Positions 19,171 to 28,189 of a stretch of DNA of 64,000 nt are shown piece by piece. Where the stretch lies: positions 24,463 to 88,462 of the forward strand of contig NZ_BBVD01000016.1 of NCBI RefSeq assembly GCF_000964545.1. Reading direction: 5' to 3'. Within the stretch, counting starts at the first letter, position 1. Each line of letters starts with the position of its first letter. This stretch comes from Comamonas thiooxydans (GTDB lineage Bacteria > Pseudomonadota > Gammaproteobacteria > Burkholderiales > Burkholderiaceae_C). The notes beneath the pieces were generated by a model, which worked only from the letters and a program-made list of their open reading frames with translations, ran no database searches and was not told the DNA's origin. The position numbers were made by a program, and so were the translations under genes.

Positions 19171-19854
19171 GTGACCGCACAGAACCCCGATGCCGAGGCG
19201 TTGCGCCGTCTGCTCTCCGGGCGCGCCACCTGCCGTGCCTACCAGCCCCGGCAGGTACCCGAGGACGTGATCCGCAGCATCGTCGACGTGGCGCGCGGCA
19301 CCGCCTCGTGGTGCAACACCCAGCCCTGGGGCCTGACCATCACCTCGGGCGAGAGCACCGAGAAATTCCGCACGGCGCTCATGGAGCAGGTGCGCCAGCA
19401 TCCCGGTCTGGAATCCGACTTTCCCTTCCCCGACGAATACAAGGGCGTTTATCTGGACCGCCGCCGCAAGGCCGGCTTCCAGCTCTACGAGGTGCTGGGT
19501 ATAGCCCGCGGCGACAAGGAGCGGCGCGAGGCCCAGTCGTTCGAGAACTTTCGCCTGTTCGGCGCGCCGCACGTGGCCATTGTCACCGTACCGCAAGAGC
19601 TGGGTACCTATGGCGCCGTGGATGCGGGCGGCTTCGTCTGCTCCTTTCTGCTCTCGGCCCAGGCCCATGGCGTGGCCACCACGCCGCAGGCCGCTCTGGC
19701 CATGCAATCCAGGTTCATCCGCCGCTACTTCGGCATGCTCGAAGACCGTCGCGTGATTTGCGGCATCTCCTTCGGCTACGCCGACACGGCGCATCCGGTC
19801 AACGGCTACCGCACCGAGCGCGCCGGGGTCGATGACATCCTGAAGCTGGTTTGA
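19171..19854 (+). CDS. nitroreductase-family FMN oxidoreductase
   Basis: A 227-residue protein beginning at GTG 19171. The FMN-phosphate binding RRLLSGRATCRAYQPRQVPED and TASWCNTQPWGLTITSG are typical of nitroreductases; AVDAGGFVCSFLLSAQAHGVAT and CGISFGYADTAHPVN complete the fold. The family reduces nitro groups, quinones or enoyl bonds, or dehalogenates. It sits between SnoaL and CMD genes with almost no gaps, so it probably serves a specific pathway step rather than general detoxification. Confidence 0.88.
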   Translation: MTAQNPDAEALRRLLSGRATCRAYQPRQVPEDVIRSIVDVARGTASWCNTQPWGLTITSGESTEKFRTALMEQVRQHPGLESDFPFPDEYKGVYLDRRRKAGFQLYEVLGIARGDKERREAQSFENFRLFGAPHVAIVTVPQELGTYGAVDAGGFVCSFLLSAQAHGVATTPQAALAMQSRFIRRYFGMLEDRRVICGISFGYADTAHPVNGYRTERAGVDDILKLV

Positions 19855-19855
19855 C

Positions 19856-20209
19856 ATGACGCGCCCCGCCACACCCGCGCAGCAACTGCTGGGCGACATA
19901 GCCCCCGGCCTGGCCGACCTGACCGACGATGTCCTCTTCGGCCAGATCTGGGAGCGCCCCGGCCTGTCCAAGCGCGACCGCAGCCTCATCACCTGCGCCG
20001 CCCTGGTCGCCACCGGCAAGACCGAGCAGATGGGTGGCCACTTCCCGCGCGCCCTCGCCAACGGCGTGACGCGCGAGGAACTCACCGAACTCATCACCCA
20101 CCTGGCCTTCTACGGCGGCTGGCCCAACGCCGTCTCGGCGGCGGTGCGCGCCCGCGAAGTGCTGGGCGCCAACGGCAGGCAGGATACGCGCCATGACGAT
20201 CCTCGTTGA
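19856..20209 (+). CDS. carboxymuconolactone decarboxylase (AhpD-like) family protein
   Basis: A 117-residue all-helical CMD-family protein with WERPGLSKRDRSLITCAALVA, GGHFPRALANGVTREELTELI and HLAFYGGWPNAVSAA, which are close to gamma-CMD. True 4-carboxymuconolactone decarboxylase opens the protocatechuate lactone after decarboxylation; many relatives are peroxidase-like. No other protocatechuate genes are nearby, so a novel lactone or ketone step is as likely. The end overlaps the next gene by 17 bases. Confidence 0.85.
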   Translation: MTRPATPAQQLLGDIAPGLADLTDDVLFGQIWERPGLSKRDRSLITCAALVATGKTEQMGGHFPRALANGVTREELTELITHLAFYGGWPNAVSAAVRAREVLGANGRQDTRHDDPR

Positions 20210-20960
20210 CGGCCCCGCGCCCCACGTGCGCCGCCTCACGCTCGACCGCCCCGAGCGCATGAACGCGCTCGACGGCCCCACGCTGCAGGCGCTGAACGAT
20301 GCGGTGCGCGATGCCGTGGCGGCGGGCGGCGAGGTCAAGGTGCTCGTCATCCGCGGAACGGGCCGCGCCTTCTGCGCGGGCAATGACCTGAAATGGCTGG
20401 CCAGCGGCGTATTGGCCGACCGCGCTGCCCATCAGCGCCACCAGGACCTGATGCAGGACACCTATGAACGCATCGAAGCCGCGCCGCAGATCGTCATCGC
20501 CAGCGTCAACGGCTTCGCCGTGGCGGGCGGCTTCGAGCTGGCGCTGGCCTGCGACCTGATCGTGGCCGACGAGGCCGCGCAGCTCGGCGACGAGCACATC
20601 CGCCGCAACCTGCTGCCCAGCGGCGGCAGCTCCCAGCGGCTGCCACGCAAGCTGGGCCTGCAGCGTGCCATGTACTACCTGGTCACCGGCCGCCGCATGA
20701 CGGGCCGCGAGGCGGCGGCACTGGGCCTGGCCGCGCAGGCAGTGCCCGCTGACCAGTTGGACGCCGCCACGCTGCAACTGGCCCGGGACATCGCCCAGGC
20801 CGACGCGCTGGCCCTGGCCTCCATGAAGGAGATGGCGCGCAAATCGCTGGAGCTGCCGCTGGCGGATGGCCTGCGCCACGAGCGCTGGATGCAGCACCGC
20901 TACCGCACGCAATCGCCCGCGCTGGAGGCGGGGGTGCAGGGGTTTGCCCACAAGGCCTGA
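20193..20960 (+). CDS. enoyl-CoA hydratase/isomerase (crotonase) family protein
   Basis: A 255-residue crotonase. The first oxyanion-hole strand is RAFCAGNDLKWLASG, and the second is VNGFAVAGGFELALACDLIVADE. In place of the two Glu of classic hydratases the protein has GGFELALACD and DEHIRRNLLPSGGSS, so one acidic residue may differ and the reaction could be isomerisation or hydrolysis. It overlaps the CMD gene and ends the SnoaL-nitroreductase-CMD group. Confidence 0.88.
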   Translation: MTILVDGPAPHVRRLTLDRPERMNALDGPTLQALNDAVRDAVAAGGEVKVLVIRGTGRAFCAGNDLKWLASGVLADRAAHQRHQDLMQDTYERIEAAPQIVIASVNGFAVAGGFELALACDLIVADEAAQLGDEHIRRNLLPSGGSSQRLPRKLGLQRAMYYLVTGRRMTGREAAALGLAAQAVPADQLDAATLQLARDIAQADALALASMKEMARKSLELPLADGLRHERWMQHRYRTQSPALEAGVQGFAHKA

Positions 20961-20971
20961 GCCGTTGGATT

Positions 20972-21031
20972 GCTATTGAAAAAAGAGCTTATCGCGCTTG
21001 ATGGATAAGCGCGGGCGGCTCTTTTTTCTTG
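20972..21031. repeat. dispersed intergenic palindromic repeat, copy 4, doubling as a terminator
   Basis: TTATCGCGCTTGATGGATAAG is the core of the repeat family. It is enclosed by an 11-bp outer stem GAAAAAAGAGC / GCTCTTTTTTC (20978-20988 and 21018-21028). The A/T ends make it a good bidirectional terminator, here placed after the crotonase gene. Confidence 0.75.
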
Positions 21032-21072
21032 AAATAGTGTGCCCGCATCCGGCTGCAATCTTCTTTTTCCGG

Positions 21073-21137
21073 TGTACGGAACGTTGGCCATGGCCGCGTT
21101 GACCCGCCACCCGCCGGACCCGTCCAATGCATGCAAC
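21073..21137 (+). promoter_or_regulatory. conserved promoter architecture, copy 1 (ABC importer operon)
   Basis: TGTACGGAAC (21073-21082), then 16 bases, then TTGACC (21099-21104), 17 bases, then GTCCAATGCATGCAAC (21122-21137). The same blocks with identical spacing stand at 28064-28128, and the first two blocks also at 54293-54324. TTGACC could be a -35 element. It ends 57 bases before the binding-protein gene. Confidence 0.6.
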
Positions 21138-21194
21138 TACGCGGGCGGCTCGCCACCGCACCGGCATATCCATTCACGTTGTAAAGGAAACACC

Positions 21195-22364
21195 ATGCGA
21201 GCCACGTTCCATCTGCCGGCAGTGTTGAAGATCGCCGCTGCCGCCTCGGTCCTGACTGCCGCGAACCTGGGCGCGGCGCAGACCATCAAGCTGGGACTGT
21301 CCGTGCCGCTGTCGGGCGCGGGCGCCAACTGGGGCAAGGGCTCCGAGTGGATGTGCGCCCAGGCCGCTAAGGAGGTGAACGCGGCCGGCGGCGTCAAGGT
21401 CAACGGCAAGGCCTACCAGTTCGAATGCGTGACCTACGACAACAAGTACAACGCCGCCGAGGGCGCCAAGGTGGCGCAGGCGCTGGTGGCGCGCGATGGC
21501 GTGAAGTTCGTGGCCGGCAGCATCGGCGTGGCGCCGGCGCGCGCGCTGCAGTCGCTCACGGAGCGCCGGGGCGTGCTGATGTTCACGGCGGCCTGGGGCA
21601 ACAGCATGAAGGGGCCGAAGTTCCCGCTGACCTTCTCGCAGATGAACTCGCCCAACGAGATCGCCGAGCCGCTCATCACCCATGTGAAAAAGCTGCACCC
21701 CAACGTGAAGACGGTCGCCATCCTCAACCCCAACGACGCGACGGGGCAGGAGACCGAAAAGGTCGCCAAGGCCGCGTGGGAGAAGAATGGCGCCAAGGTG
21801 CTGGTGAGCGACTGGTACGAGCGCGGCACCAGCGAATTCCAGCCCATCGCCGCCAAGCTGAACGCGGCCAGGCCGGACCTGATCGACCTGGCCTCCACCC
21901 CGCCCGCCGATGCGGGCCTGATCTTCAAGGAGCTGAAGTCGCTGGGCTGGAACGGCGTGAAGGTGGTGGAAGTGGGCACGGGCGCGGACGGGCTGCTCGC
22001 CACCGGCAAGGACGCGGTGGAGGGTGCCTACCTGGGCGCCGCCGTGGCGCTGGACAGCATGACCGCGCACCAGAAGGAACTGAACGAGGGTGTTAAGAAA
22101 GCCACGGGCGAGAGCACCAACGCCATCCAGATCGGCTTCTACGACGCCGTGTGGGCCATCAAGGCCGCGATGGAGAAGGCGCAGAGCATCGAGCCCGCCG
22201 ACGTGGCCAAGGCCATGCCCGCGGTCACGTTCAAGTCCTTCTACGGCGAGACGGGCTTTGGCGGCAAGGATGTGTATGGCAGCGACCAGCAGATGCGCCT
22301 GCCGGTGATCATTACCAAGCTGGTGGGCACCAACCTCCAGGAAGTGGGCCGCGTTCAGAAGTAG
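21195..22364 (+). CDS. livK: branched-chain-type ABC importer, substrate-binding protein
   Basis: A 389-residue type I periplasmic binding protein with signal peptide MRATFHLPAVLKIAAAASVL. IKLGLSVPLSGAGANWGKGSEW, VAGSIGVAPARALQSLTERR, TVAILNPNDATGQETEKVAK and LIDLASTPPADAGLIFKELK are typical of the LivJ/LivK family. ATG 21195 follows AAAGGAAA. Relatives in Comamonadaceae often bind aromatic or aliphatic acids rather than leucine, so the symbol names the family, not the ligand. It heads a five-gene ABC operon. Confidence 0.88.
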   Translation: MRATFHLPAVLKIAAAASVLTAANLGAAQTIKLGLSVPLSGAGANWGKGSEWMCAQAAKEVNAAGGVKVNGKAYQFECVTYDNKYNAAEGAKVAQALVARDGVKFVAGSIGVAPARALQSLTERRGVLMFTAAWGNSMKGPKFPLTFSQMNSPNEIAEPLITHVKKLHPNVKTVAILNPNDATGQETEKVAKAAWEKNGAKVLVSDWYERGTSEFQPIAAKLNAARPDLIDLASTPPADAGLIFKELKSLGWNGVKVVEVGTGADGLLATGKDAVEGAYLGAAVALDSMTAHQKELNEGVKKATGESTNAIQIGFYDAVWAIKAAMEKAQSIEPADVAKAMPAVTFKSFYGETGFGGKDVYGSDQQMRLPVIITKLVGTNLQEVGRVQK

Positions 22365-22374
22365 GGCGCCCACC

Positions 22375-23250
22375 GTGCAAGACGTTTTCCAACTGCTGTT
22401 CACGGCGCTGCAGATCAGCTCCGTGTACATCCTCTTTTCGCTGGGGCTGACCATCATCTTCGGCGTGCTGAAGGTGGTGAACTTCGCCCACGGGCAGTTC
22501 TTCACCTTCGGTGCGCTGGTGCTGTCGCTGGCGTTGAACGCGCTGGCGCCCCGCCTGGGCCACGGCTGGGCGGCGTATGCGCTGGCTGGCGCGGCGGGGC
22601 TGGCAGCGTGCCTGGCGGCGGGGCTGCTGGTCTACCAGTTCGGCTTCAAGCGGCTGGAGCGCGACATGATCGGCTCGTTCATCCTCTCGGCCGGGCTGGT
22701 GCTGCTGTTCGAGGGGATCATGCTCGAAGTGTTCGGCGGCGCGGTGCGGCCCGTGCCCGCGCTGCTGGAAGGCAATGTGGAGCTGCTCGGGCTGAACGTC
22801 TCCAGCCAGCGGCTGGTGCTGCTGGGCTTTGCCGTGGCGCTGACAGCGGCCATCATCGTGCTGCTGAACCGCACGCGCTTTGGCAAGGCGCTGCGCGCCG
22901 TCTCCATCGACCACGAGGCCGCCATGCTGCAGGGCATCGCCTACCGGCAGATCGCGCTGTACGGCTTCCTGATGGCCACCGGCGTGGCCGCCGTCGCGGG
23001 CATGCTGATCGCGCCCGTGGCGGCCGTCACGCCCACGCTGGGCGACTCGTACCTCGTCAAGGGCTTCATCGCCGTGGTGGTGGGCGGCATGGGCAGCATT
23101 GGCGGCGCCATCGTGGGCAGCGTGCTGATCGCGCTGCTGGAGTCGTTCGTCGGCTTCTACTTCGACCCGTCGATGGCCAACCTGGCGATCTTCGTGATCG
23201 TGATGGTGGTGCTGCTGGTCAAGCCGAAAGGGTTCTTTGGCAATGATTAA
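22375..23250 (+). CDS. livH: branched-chain-type ABC importer, permease 1
   Basis: A 291-residue integral membrane protein from GTG 22375. It has about eight hydrophobic segments and the LivH signature GLTIIFGVLKVVNFAHGQFFTFGAL near the N-terminus. The cytoplasmic EAA-like loop is FGKALRAVSIDHEAAMLQGI. It forms the pore with the next gene product and overlaps it by 8 bases. Confidence 0.92.
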   Translation: MQDVFQLLFTALQISSVYILFSLGLTIIFGVLKVVNFAHGQFFTFGALVLSLALNALAPRLGHGWAAYALAGAAGLAACLAAGLLVYQFGFKRLERDMIGSFILSAGLVLLFEGIMLEVFGGAVRPVPALLEGNVELLGLNVSSQRLVLLGFAVALTAAIIVLLNRTRFGKALRAVSIDHEAAMLQGIAYRQIALYGFLMATGVAAVAGMLIAPVAAVTPTLGDSYLVKGFIAVVVGGMGSIGGAIVGSVLIALLESFVGFYFDPSMANLAIFVIVMVVLLVKPKGFFGND

Positions 23251-24151
23251 AAAGAATCTCGACCTGCCGGGCATCGTGGCCATCGGCGCCATCCTGCTGG
23301 GCTGCATCGCCTTCGGCGGCGGCTACACCGGCAACCTCGTGGTGTGGATGGCGATTGCGGCGGTGATGGCGTCCAGCCTGCGCTTTGTGCTATTGATCGG
23401 GGAGCTGAACTTCGCTTCCGCCGCGTTCTTCGGCATTGGCGCGTACTGCACGGGCGCCATCGTCAACATGGTGGAGCTGCCCTTTTTCGCCACGCTGGCG
23501 TTGAGCACCGTGCTGGCGCTGGCGGTCAGCATCGTGTTCGGCGGCATCACGCTGAAGGTGAAGGGGCCGTACTTCCTGCTGATCGGCTTCGCCTTCACCG
23601 AGGCCATGCGCATCTTCTACACACGCACCGAGCTGCTCGGCGGCAACTCGGGCTTGGTGGGCATCTTCCCTCCCGGGTGGCTCGATGCCTACTACCACTA
23701 CTTCGTCACCGTGCTGTGCTTCGCGCTCATCCAGGGGCTGCTGGCCATCGAGCGCTCGCACCTGGGCAAGATCTTCATCGCCATCCGCGACAACGAGAAC
23801 GTGGTGCGCAGCGTGGGCAACCGCGTTTTTCTCACCAAGGTGGTGTGCTTCGCCATCGCCTCGGGCGTGGCGGGGCTGGCGGGATCGCTGCATGCCTTTG
23901 CCAACAACGTCATCAGCCCGCTGGATTTCGGCTTCATGCTCTCGACCTTCGCGCTGGCCTATCTCAAGGTGGGCGGAGAGGACAGCCCGCTCGGCCCCGT
24001 CGTCGGCGCGGTGCTGCTGGTGGGCATCGCCAGCTGGGCGCAGAGCCTGGGTGGCAGCGAGCACATCCTGTACGGCGCGGCCATCGTGCTGTCGGTGCTG
24101 TTCATGCCCAAGGGCTTGATGGGGCTGCTCCAGCACGGGGGAGGGCGGTGA
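23243..24151 (+). CDS. livM: branched-chain-type ABC importer, permease 2
   Basis: A 302-residue membrane protein starting MIKKNLDLPG at ATG 23243. LLIGELNFASAAFFGIGAYC is the LivM counterpart of the LivH signature, and GKIFIAIRDNENVVRSVGN is the EAA loop that contacts the ATPases. GEDSPLGPVVGAVLLVG near the C-terminus is also typical. It is translationally coupled to the first permease. Confidence 0.92.
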   Translation: MIKKNLDLPGIVAIGAILLGCIAFGGGYTGNLVVWMAIAAVMASSLRFVLLIGELNFASAAFFGIGAYCTGAIVNMVELPFFATLALSTVLALAVSIVFGGITLKVKGPYFLLIGFAFTEAMRIFYTRTELLGGNSGLVGIFPPGWLDAYYHYFVTVLCFALIQGLLAIERSHLGKIFIAIRDNENVVRSVGNRVFLTKVVCFAIASGVAGLAGSLHAFANNVISPLDFGFMLSTFALAYLKVGGEDSPLGPVVGAVLLVGIASWAQSLGGSEHILYGAAIVLSVLFMPKGLMGLLQHGGGR

Positions 24152-24153
24152 GC

Positions 24154-24903
24154 ATGGCAGAGAAAAACACCCTTCTGTCGGGCCGCAACCTGTCCAAGCA
24201 GTTCAAGGGGCTGCTGGCGGTGTCGGGCGTGGACATCGACATCCACCAGGGCGAGATCGTGGGCCTGATCGGCCCCAACGGCGCGGGAAAGAGCACCACT
24301 TTCAACCTGCTCAGCGGCTTTCTGCCGCCGACCACGGGCCAGCTCACCATCGGCGGCGCCGACATGACCGGCGCCATGCCGGAGCGCATCAGCGCCCAGG
24401 GGCTGGTGCGCACTTTCCAGCACAGCAGCTACCTGCCCACCATGACGGTGGAGGACAACGTGCTCATCGGCGCCCTGGGCGGCACGCGCAGCGGCCGCGT
24501 GGCGCGCGCCGGGCAGGCCGAGGTGATCCGGCAGGCCATCGACCTGTTCGGCTTGGCCGAACAGCGCAACAGCATCGCCAAGAACTTGCCGCACGGGCTG
24601 CAGCGCCTCTTGAGCATGGCGATCGCCTTCGCCGCGCGGCCCTCGCTGATCTGCTACGACGAGCCGCTCACCGGCCTGAACCAGACCGAGGTGGCCGAGA
24701 CGCTCAAGGTCTACCGCCGGCTCAAGAGCGAGTTCGGCATGTCCATCCTGCTGGTCGAGCACAACATGCGCGCGGTGATGAGCATCTGCGACCGCATCTA
24801 CGTGCTGCACCATGGCGAGATCATCTTCACCGGCACGCCCGACGAGGTGAAGTCCAGCGAGGCAGTGCTCAAGGCCTACCTGGGGGAGGCGCATGACATC
24901 TGA
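24154..24903 (+). CDS. livG: branched-chain-type ABC importer, ATPase 1
   Basis: A 249-residue ATP-binding subunit. Walker A is GPNGAGKST (40-48), Walker B is SLICYDEP, and the H-loop is LLVEHNM. The signature motif is LPHGLQR instead of LSGGQ, a variant seen in this ATPase subgroup. ATG 24154 is 2 bases after the permease stop. It ends inside the next gene (11-base overlap). Confidence 0.92.
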   Translation: MAEKNTLLSGRNLSKQFKGLLAVSGVDIDIHQGEIVGLIGPNGAGKSTTFNLLSGFLPPTTGQLTIGGADMTGAMPERISAQGLVRTFQHSSYLPTMTVEDNVLIGALGGTRSGRVARAGQAEVIRQAIDLFGLAEQRNSIAKNLPHGLQRLLSMAIAFAARPSLICYDEPLTGLNQTEVAETLKVYRRLKSEFGMSILLVEHNMRAVMSICDRIYVLHHGEIIFTGTPDEVKSSEAVLKAYLGEAHDI

Positions 24904-25612
24904 CAAGAATTTGGCGGTGCGCGACCTCACCGTGCACTACGGCGCCGTGCCCGCTGTCACCGGCGTGAGCCTGGAGGTGACGGCCGGCAGCATCGCCGCG
25001 CTGATCGGCGCCAACGGCGCGGGCAAGTCCACGCTGATCAAGGCCATCACCGGGCTGGTGAAGGTGCGGTCGGGCGAGGTCAGCTATGGCGGCCAGCCCC
25101 TCACCAACCGCGCGCCCAATGTCATCCTCGACCACGGCATCGCCCTGGTCCCCGAAGGCCGGCGCCTGTTCGGCAGCATGACGGTGCAGGAAAACCTGGA
25201 GATGGGTGCCTACCGCATCCAGGATGCGGCCAAGCGCGCCGAGCTGTTCGATACCTGCCTGCGCTACTTTCCCGACCTCAAGCCCAAGCTGCCCAGCGCC
25301 GCCAATTCGCTTTCCGGCGGACAGCAGCAGATGGTGGCCGTGGCGCGCGCGCTGATGAGCGCGCCCAGCGTGCTGCTGCTGGACGAGCCGACCATCGGAC
25401 TCGCGCCTGCGTTCGTCAACGTCATCAGCGCCGTGGTGCGCGACATCAACAAACAGGGCGTGACCGTGCTGTTGGTGGAGCAGAACGCCGAGGTGGCTTT
25501 GCGCCTGAGCGATTACGCCTACGTGCTGGAGGCGGGCGCGGTGGTCAAGCATGGGCCGTCGCGGGAGTTCCTGAACGACCCGGACATCAAAAAGGCGTAT
25601 CTGGGGCTGTGA
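24893..25612 (+). CDS. livF: branched-chain-type ABC importer, ATPase 2
   Basis: A 239-residue ATP-binding subunit with Walker A GANGAGKST, the LivF signature LVPEGRRLFGSMTVQENLEMGAY, the canonical LSGGQQQ motif and Walker B VLLLDEP. It completes the heterodimeric ATPase. It ends 9 bases before the convergent SDR gene. Confidence 0.93.
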   Translation: MTSDKNLAVRDLTVHYGAVPAVTGVSLEVTAGSIAALIGANGAGKSTLIKAITGLVKVRSGEVSYGGQPLTNRAPNVILDHGIALVPEGRRLFGSMTVQENLEMGAYRIQDAAKRAELFDTCLRYFPDLKPKLPSAANSLSGGQQQMVAVARALMSAPSVLLLDEPTIGLAPAFVNVISAVVRDINKQGVTVLLVEQNAEVALRLSDYAYVLEAGAVVKHGPSREFLNDPDIKKAYLGL

Positions 25613-25621
25613 TCGCGCTGA

Positions 25622-26416
25622 TCAAGCCACCGAGCGCCTGGAGGTAATGCCTCCATCCACCGTGACGATGGTGCCGCTGGTATAGGCTGAGCGCGGCGAT
25701 GCCAGGAACACGAACAGGTCGGCCACCTCCGCGACCGTGGCGGCGCGCCCGAGCGGGTAGCCCGCCATCAGTTCACCGGAACGCCGCTCGTCGCCCAGCA
25801 GGCGGGCCGCGTGGTTGCGCAGCACCTTGGCGATGCGCTCGGTGGCCACCGGGCCGGGGTTGACGCCCACCACCCGGATGCCGTCCTCCAGGCTGCGCCC
25901 GCCCAGGGCGCAGGTGAAGGCCATGAGGGCGGCGTTGCCGGTGCTGCCCGCGATGTAGTTGAAGTCGGGGTTCTGGCCGCCATTGCCGATGTTGTTCAGG
26001 ATCACGCCGCGGCGTCCCTCTTTGGCTCGTGCCTTCATGCCTGGGTACACGGCGCGCGTGAGGTCGATGTAGCCAAAGACCTTCAGCTCCCAGCCCTGGC
26101 GCCACTGCTCGGGGCCCACGTCCCACAGGTTGCCGCCCGGAATGGCGCCCGCGTTGTTCACCAGCACGTCGACGTCACCCGCGAAGCTGGCGATCTGCGC
26201 GATCGCGCCGGGCTGCGCCATGTCCAGCGCCAGCACGTCCACCCGCACGCCATGCGTTGTGCGCAGGGCAGCAGCCAGTGCTTCGAGCTTGTCGGCCGAG
26301 CGTGCCACCAGCGCCAGTTCACAGCCTTCGGCGGCGAAGGCCTTGGCCAGTCCTTCGCCGATGCCTTGGGACGCGCCGGTGATCAGCACGCGGTGGCCTG
26401 TCAGTTGCATGTCCAT
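25622..26416 (-). CDS. divergent short-chain dehydrogenase/reductase
   Basis: A 264-residue SDR. The cofactor motif TGASQGIG (13-20) and the NNAG motif (VDVLVNNAGAI) are normal. The active site is not: the usual Ser is in NNIGNGGQ and the YxxxK motif reads NYIAGSTGN, so Tyr is kept but Lys is replaced by Ser. A small SDR subgroup shows this pattern and may use a different base or a different reaction. ATG 26416 has CAGGAGA upstream. It is downstream of the MFS gene on the same strand. Confidence 0.85.
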   Translation of the reverse strand: MDMQLTGHRVLITGASQGIGEGLAKAFAAEGCELALVARSADKLEALAAALRTTHGVRVDVLALDMAQPGAIAQIASFAGDVDVLVNNAGAIPGGNLWDVGPEQWRQGWELKVFGYIDLTRAVYPGMKARAKEGRRGVILNNIGNGGQNPDFNYIAGSTGNAALMAFTCALGGRSLEDGIRVVGVNPGPVATERIAKVLRNHAARLLGDERRSGELMAGYPLGRAATVAEVADLFVFLASPRSAYTSGTIVTVDGGITSRRSVA

Positions 26417-26442
26417 GTCTGTCTCCTGTTCTTGTGCGTGCG

Positions 26443-27891
26443 TCAGCGCAGCTTCTTCTGCACCGCGACGACCACCGCCGCCAGCATCGAGATCCCGCAG
26501 ATCCACTGGTACAGCTGCTGGCCCGCCAGGAAGGTGGCCTGGGCTTCCATCGCGGCTCCGCCCGCCTCGCCCAGCTCGGCCGCCAGCGTGCCGAACTCGG
26601 CGGTGCGCGCATTCTGCAGCGACACCGCGGCTACGGCGGAGGCCAGCGAGACCATCATCTGCCGCATCACGTTCTTGGCCTGGTAGCCTTTGGCGAAGTG
26701 GGTGTCACCCAGCGCCTTCCAAGTGAGCGACGCGACCGGCAGCACCATCAGCACGCCGAACAGCCCCCGCACGGCCAGCGGCGGCAGCAGTGCCGCAAGC
26801 GGGGCATCCGCCCCCAGCCGCGACATCCACCAGGCGGAGGCGGCCATGCACAGGCAGCCCGTCATCATCATGGCGCGCTTGTTCGCGATCCGGGCGCTGT
26901 AGCGCAGGTACAGCAGCACTGCCGCGAGCGTGACCACGCCCGAGAAGCTGTTGAGCCATCCGGTAGTGAGCATCGGCAGGCGCATTCCTTGCTCGGCGAA
27001 CTGGGGGAACAGGTAGTTACTGAAGTTGACGATGAAGTAGTACAGCGCGTACAAGCCCAGGCCTGCGAGGTAGCCTGGATGCGCGAGGTCGCGAAGATGC
27101 AGCAGCGGCTCGTCATGGCGCCACTGGTGTATCCCGAATAGGCCTAGCAGCGTGATGCCTACTAGCACTGTGAGCGCAAACTTCTCCGGGTGCGCAAGCA
27201 GCTGGAAGTCTGCCTCGCTGAGGCTCCACTGCAGAAGGCCAGCGGCCAGCAGGAACAGCAGTACCGGTGCGAGCGACCAGCGCACCGGCTCCAGGCTCTT
27301 GCCCAGGTGACGGGGCATCAGCCTGCGCACGCCAACGGCGAGCAGAACCACTGCCGGAAGCTGGATCCAGAACACCCAGCGCCAGCCTGCGGCATGCACC
27401 AGGTTGGCCGCTAGTGCCGGTGCCAGTGCGCCCGCGGCGAACACGGCCACCATGAAGGCGCGCGCCGCCAGTGGCCGTCGCTCGACCGAAAACAGTACGG
27501 GGATCAGCACCCGGGTGCTCAGAAAGAAGGCGCCGCCGCCCATGCCCTGCAGCATGCGTGCCGCGACCAGCGACGGCAGATTGTTGGCAATCGCGCAACC
27601 AATGTCGCCCAGGCCGAACAGCAGCAGCGCCAGCAGCAGGTAGCGGCGGTAGCCGAAATGGCGCGTCATCCACTGCTGCAGCACCACCATGAGCATATTG
27701 CCTACCGCATAGGCCATCTGCAACAGGGCGAAGTCCTGTGGCGCGGCATGGAGAGCGGCGAGGATGGGCGCCGCCGCGAACACGAACATCCCGTTTTCGA
27801 GGAACTCGATGCCGACCAGGCCGCCGATCAGCGCAATGGTCAGGTGCTGCCTGTGCCGGTGCAGCAGGCGTTGGTGGGAAGAGGTGTACAT
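26443..27891 (-). CDS. MFS transporter, DHA2/EmrB-like
   Basis: A 482-residue protein with about 14 hydrophobic segments. The N-terminal LIGGLVGIEFLENGMFVFAA, motif A-like RHFGYRRYLLLALLLFGLGD and motif C-like FMVAVFAAGALAPALAANLV match drug:H+ antiporter family members. It may export a toxic substrate or intermediate. ATG 27891 was chosen over a GTG at 27951. It is transcribed away from the Bug gene at 28190, and the gap contains a conserved promoter block. Confidence 0.85.
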   Translation of the reverse strand: MYTSSHQRLLHRHRQHLTIALIGGLVGIEFLENGMFVFAAAPILAALHAAPQDFALLQMAYAVGNMLMVVLQQWMTRHFGYRRYLLLALLLFGLGDIGCAIANNLPSLVAARMLQGMGGGAFFLSTRVLIPVLFSVERRPLAARAFMVAVFAAGALAPALAANLVHAAGWRWVFWIQLPAVVLLAVGVRRLMPRHLGKSLEPVRWSLAPVLLFLLAAGLLQWSLSEADFQLLAHPEKFALTVLVGITLLGLFGIHQWRHDEPLLHLRDLAHPGYLAGLGLYALYYFIVNFSNYLFPQFAEQGMRLPMLTTGWLNSFSGVVTLAAVLLYLRYSARIANKRAMMMTGCLCMAASAWWMSRLGADAPLAALLPPLAVRGLFGVLMVLPVASLTWKALGDTHFAKGYQAKNVMRQMMVSLASAVAAVSLQNARTAEFGTLAAELGEAGGAAMEAQATFLAGQQLYQWICGISMLAAVVVAVQKKLR

Positions 27892-28063
27892 GGATGTCTT
27901 GTGGGCGGTCGGGAAGCATTGGCGCACGGAGGCGATGATCTGCGCAAGCACCGGCCGTTGCTTGTTCCGTGCGATGGAAATCGCCGGGTGGCGCGGATGG
28001 TTGCATGTGTGCCTGCGCGTGGCGCTGGGTGTGTCGATGGCAGGCGGGCAGCGTTTCTGCCAA

Positions 28064-28128
28064 GGTACGGAACAAAGGGCGTGGCGGCGTTGACCCGCGT
28101 GAGGCGTGGCCCGTCCAATGCGTGCAAC
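28064..28128 (+). promoter_or_regulatory. conserved promoter architecture, copy 2 (Bug/CoA-transferase operon)
   Basis: GGTACGGAAC (28064-28073), 16 bases, TTGACC (28090-28095), 17 bases, GTCCAATGCGTGCAAC (28113-28128). Every block and both spacings match the copy before the ABC importer. The 298-bp divergent gap also serves the MFS gene, whose own promoter is not obvious. Confidence 0.6.
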
Positions 28129-28189
28129 GCGCAGACTGGCTCGGCGAAAAAGCCCGCATGCGCAACCCTTTCCTCAGGAGACACACGCG

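Noticed and set aside
24577..24600. LPHGLQR in place of LSGGQ in the first ABC ATPase
   Set aside because: At first it looked like a damaged signature, but HG-x-QR variants are usual in this LivG-like subgroup, and the other motifs are intact.
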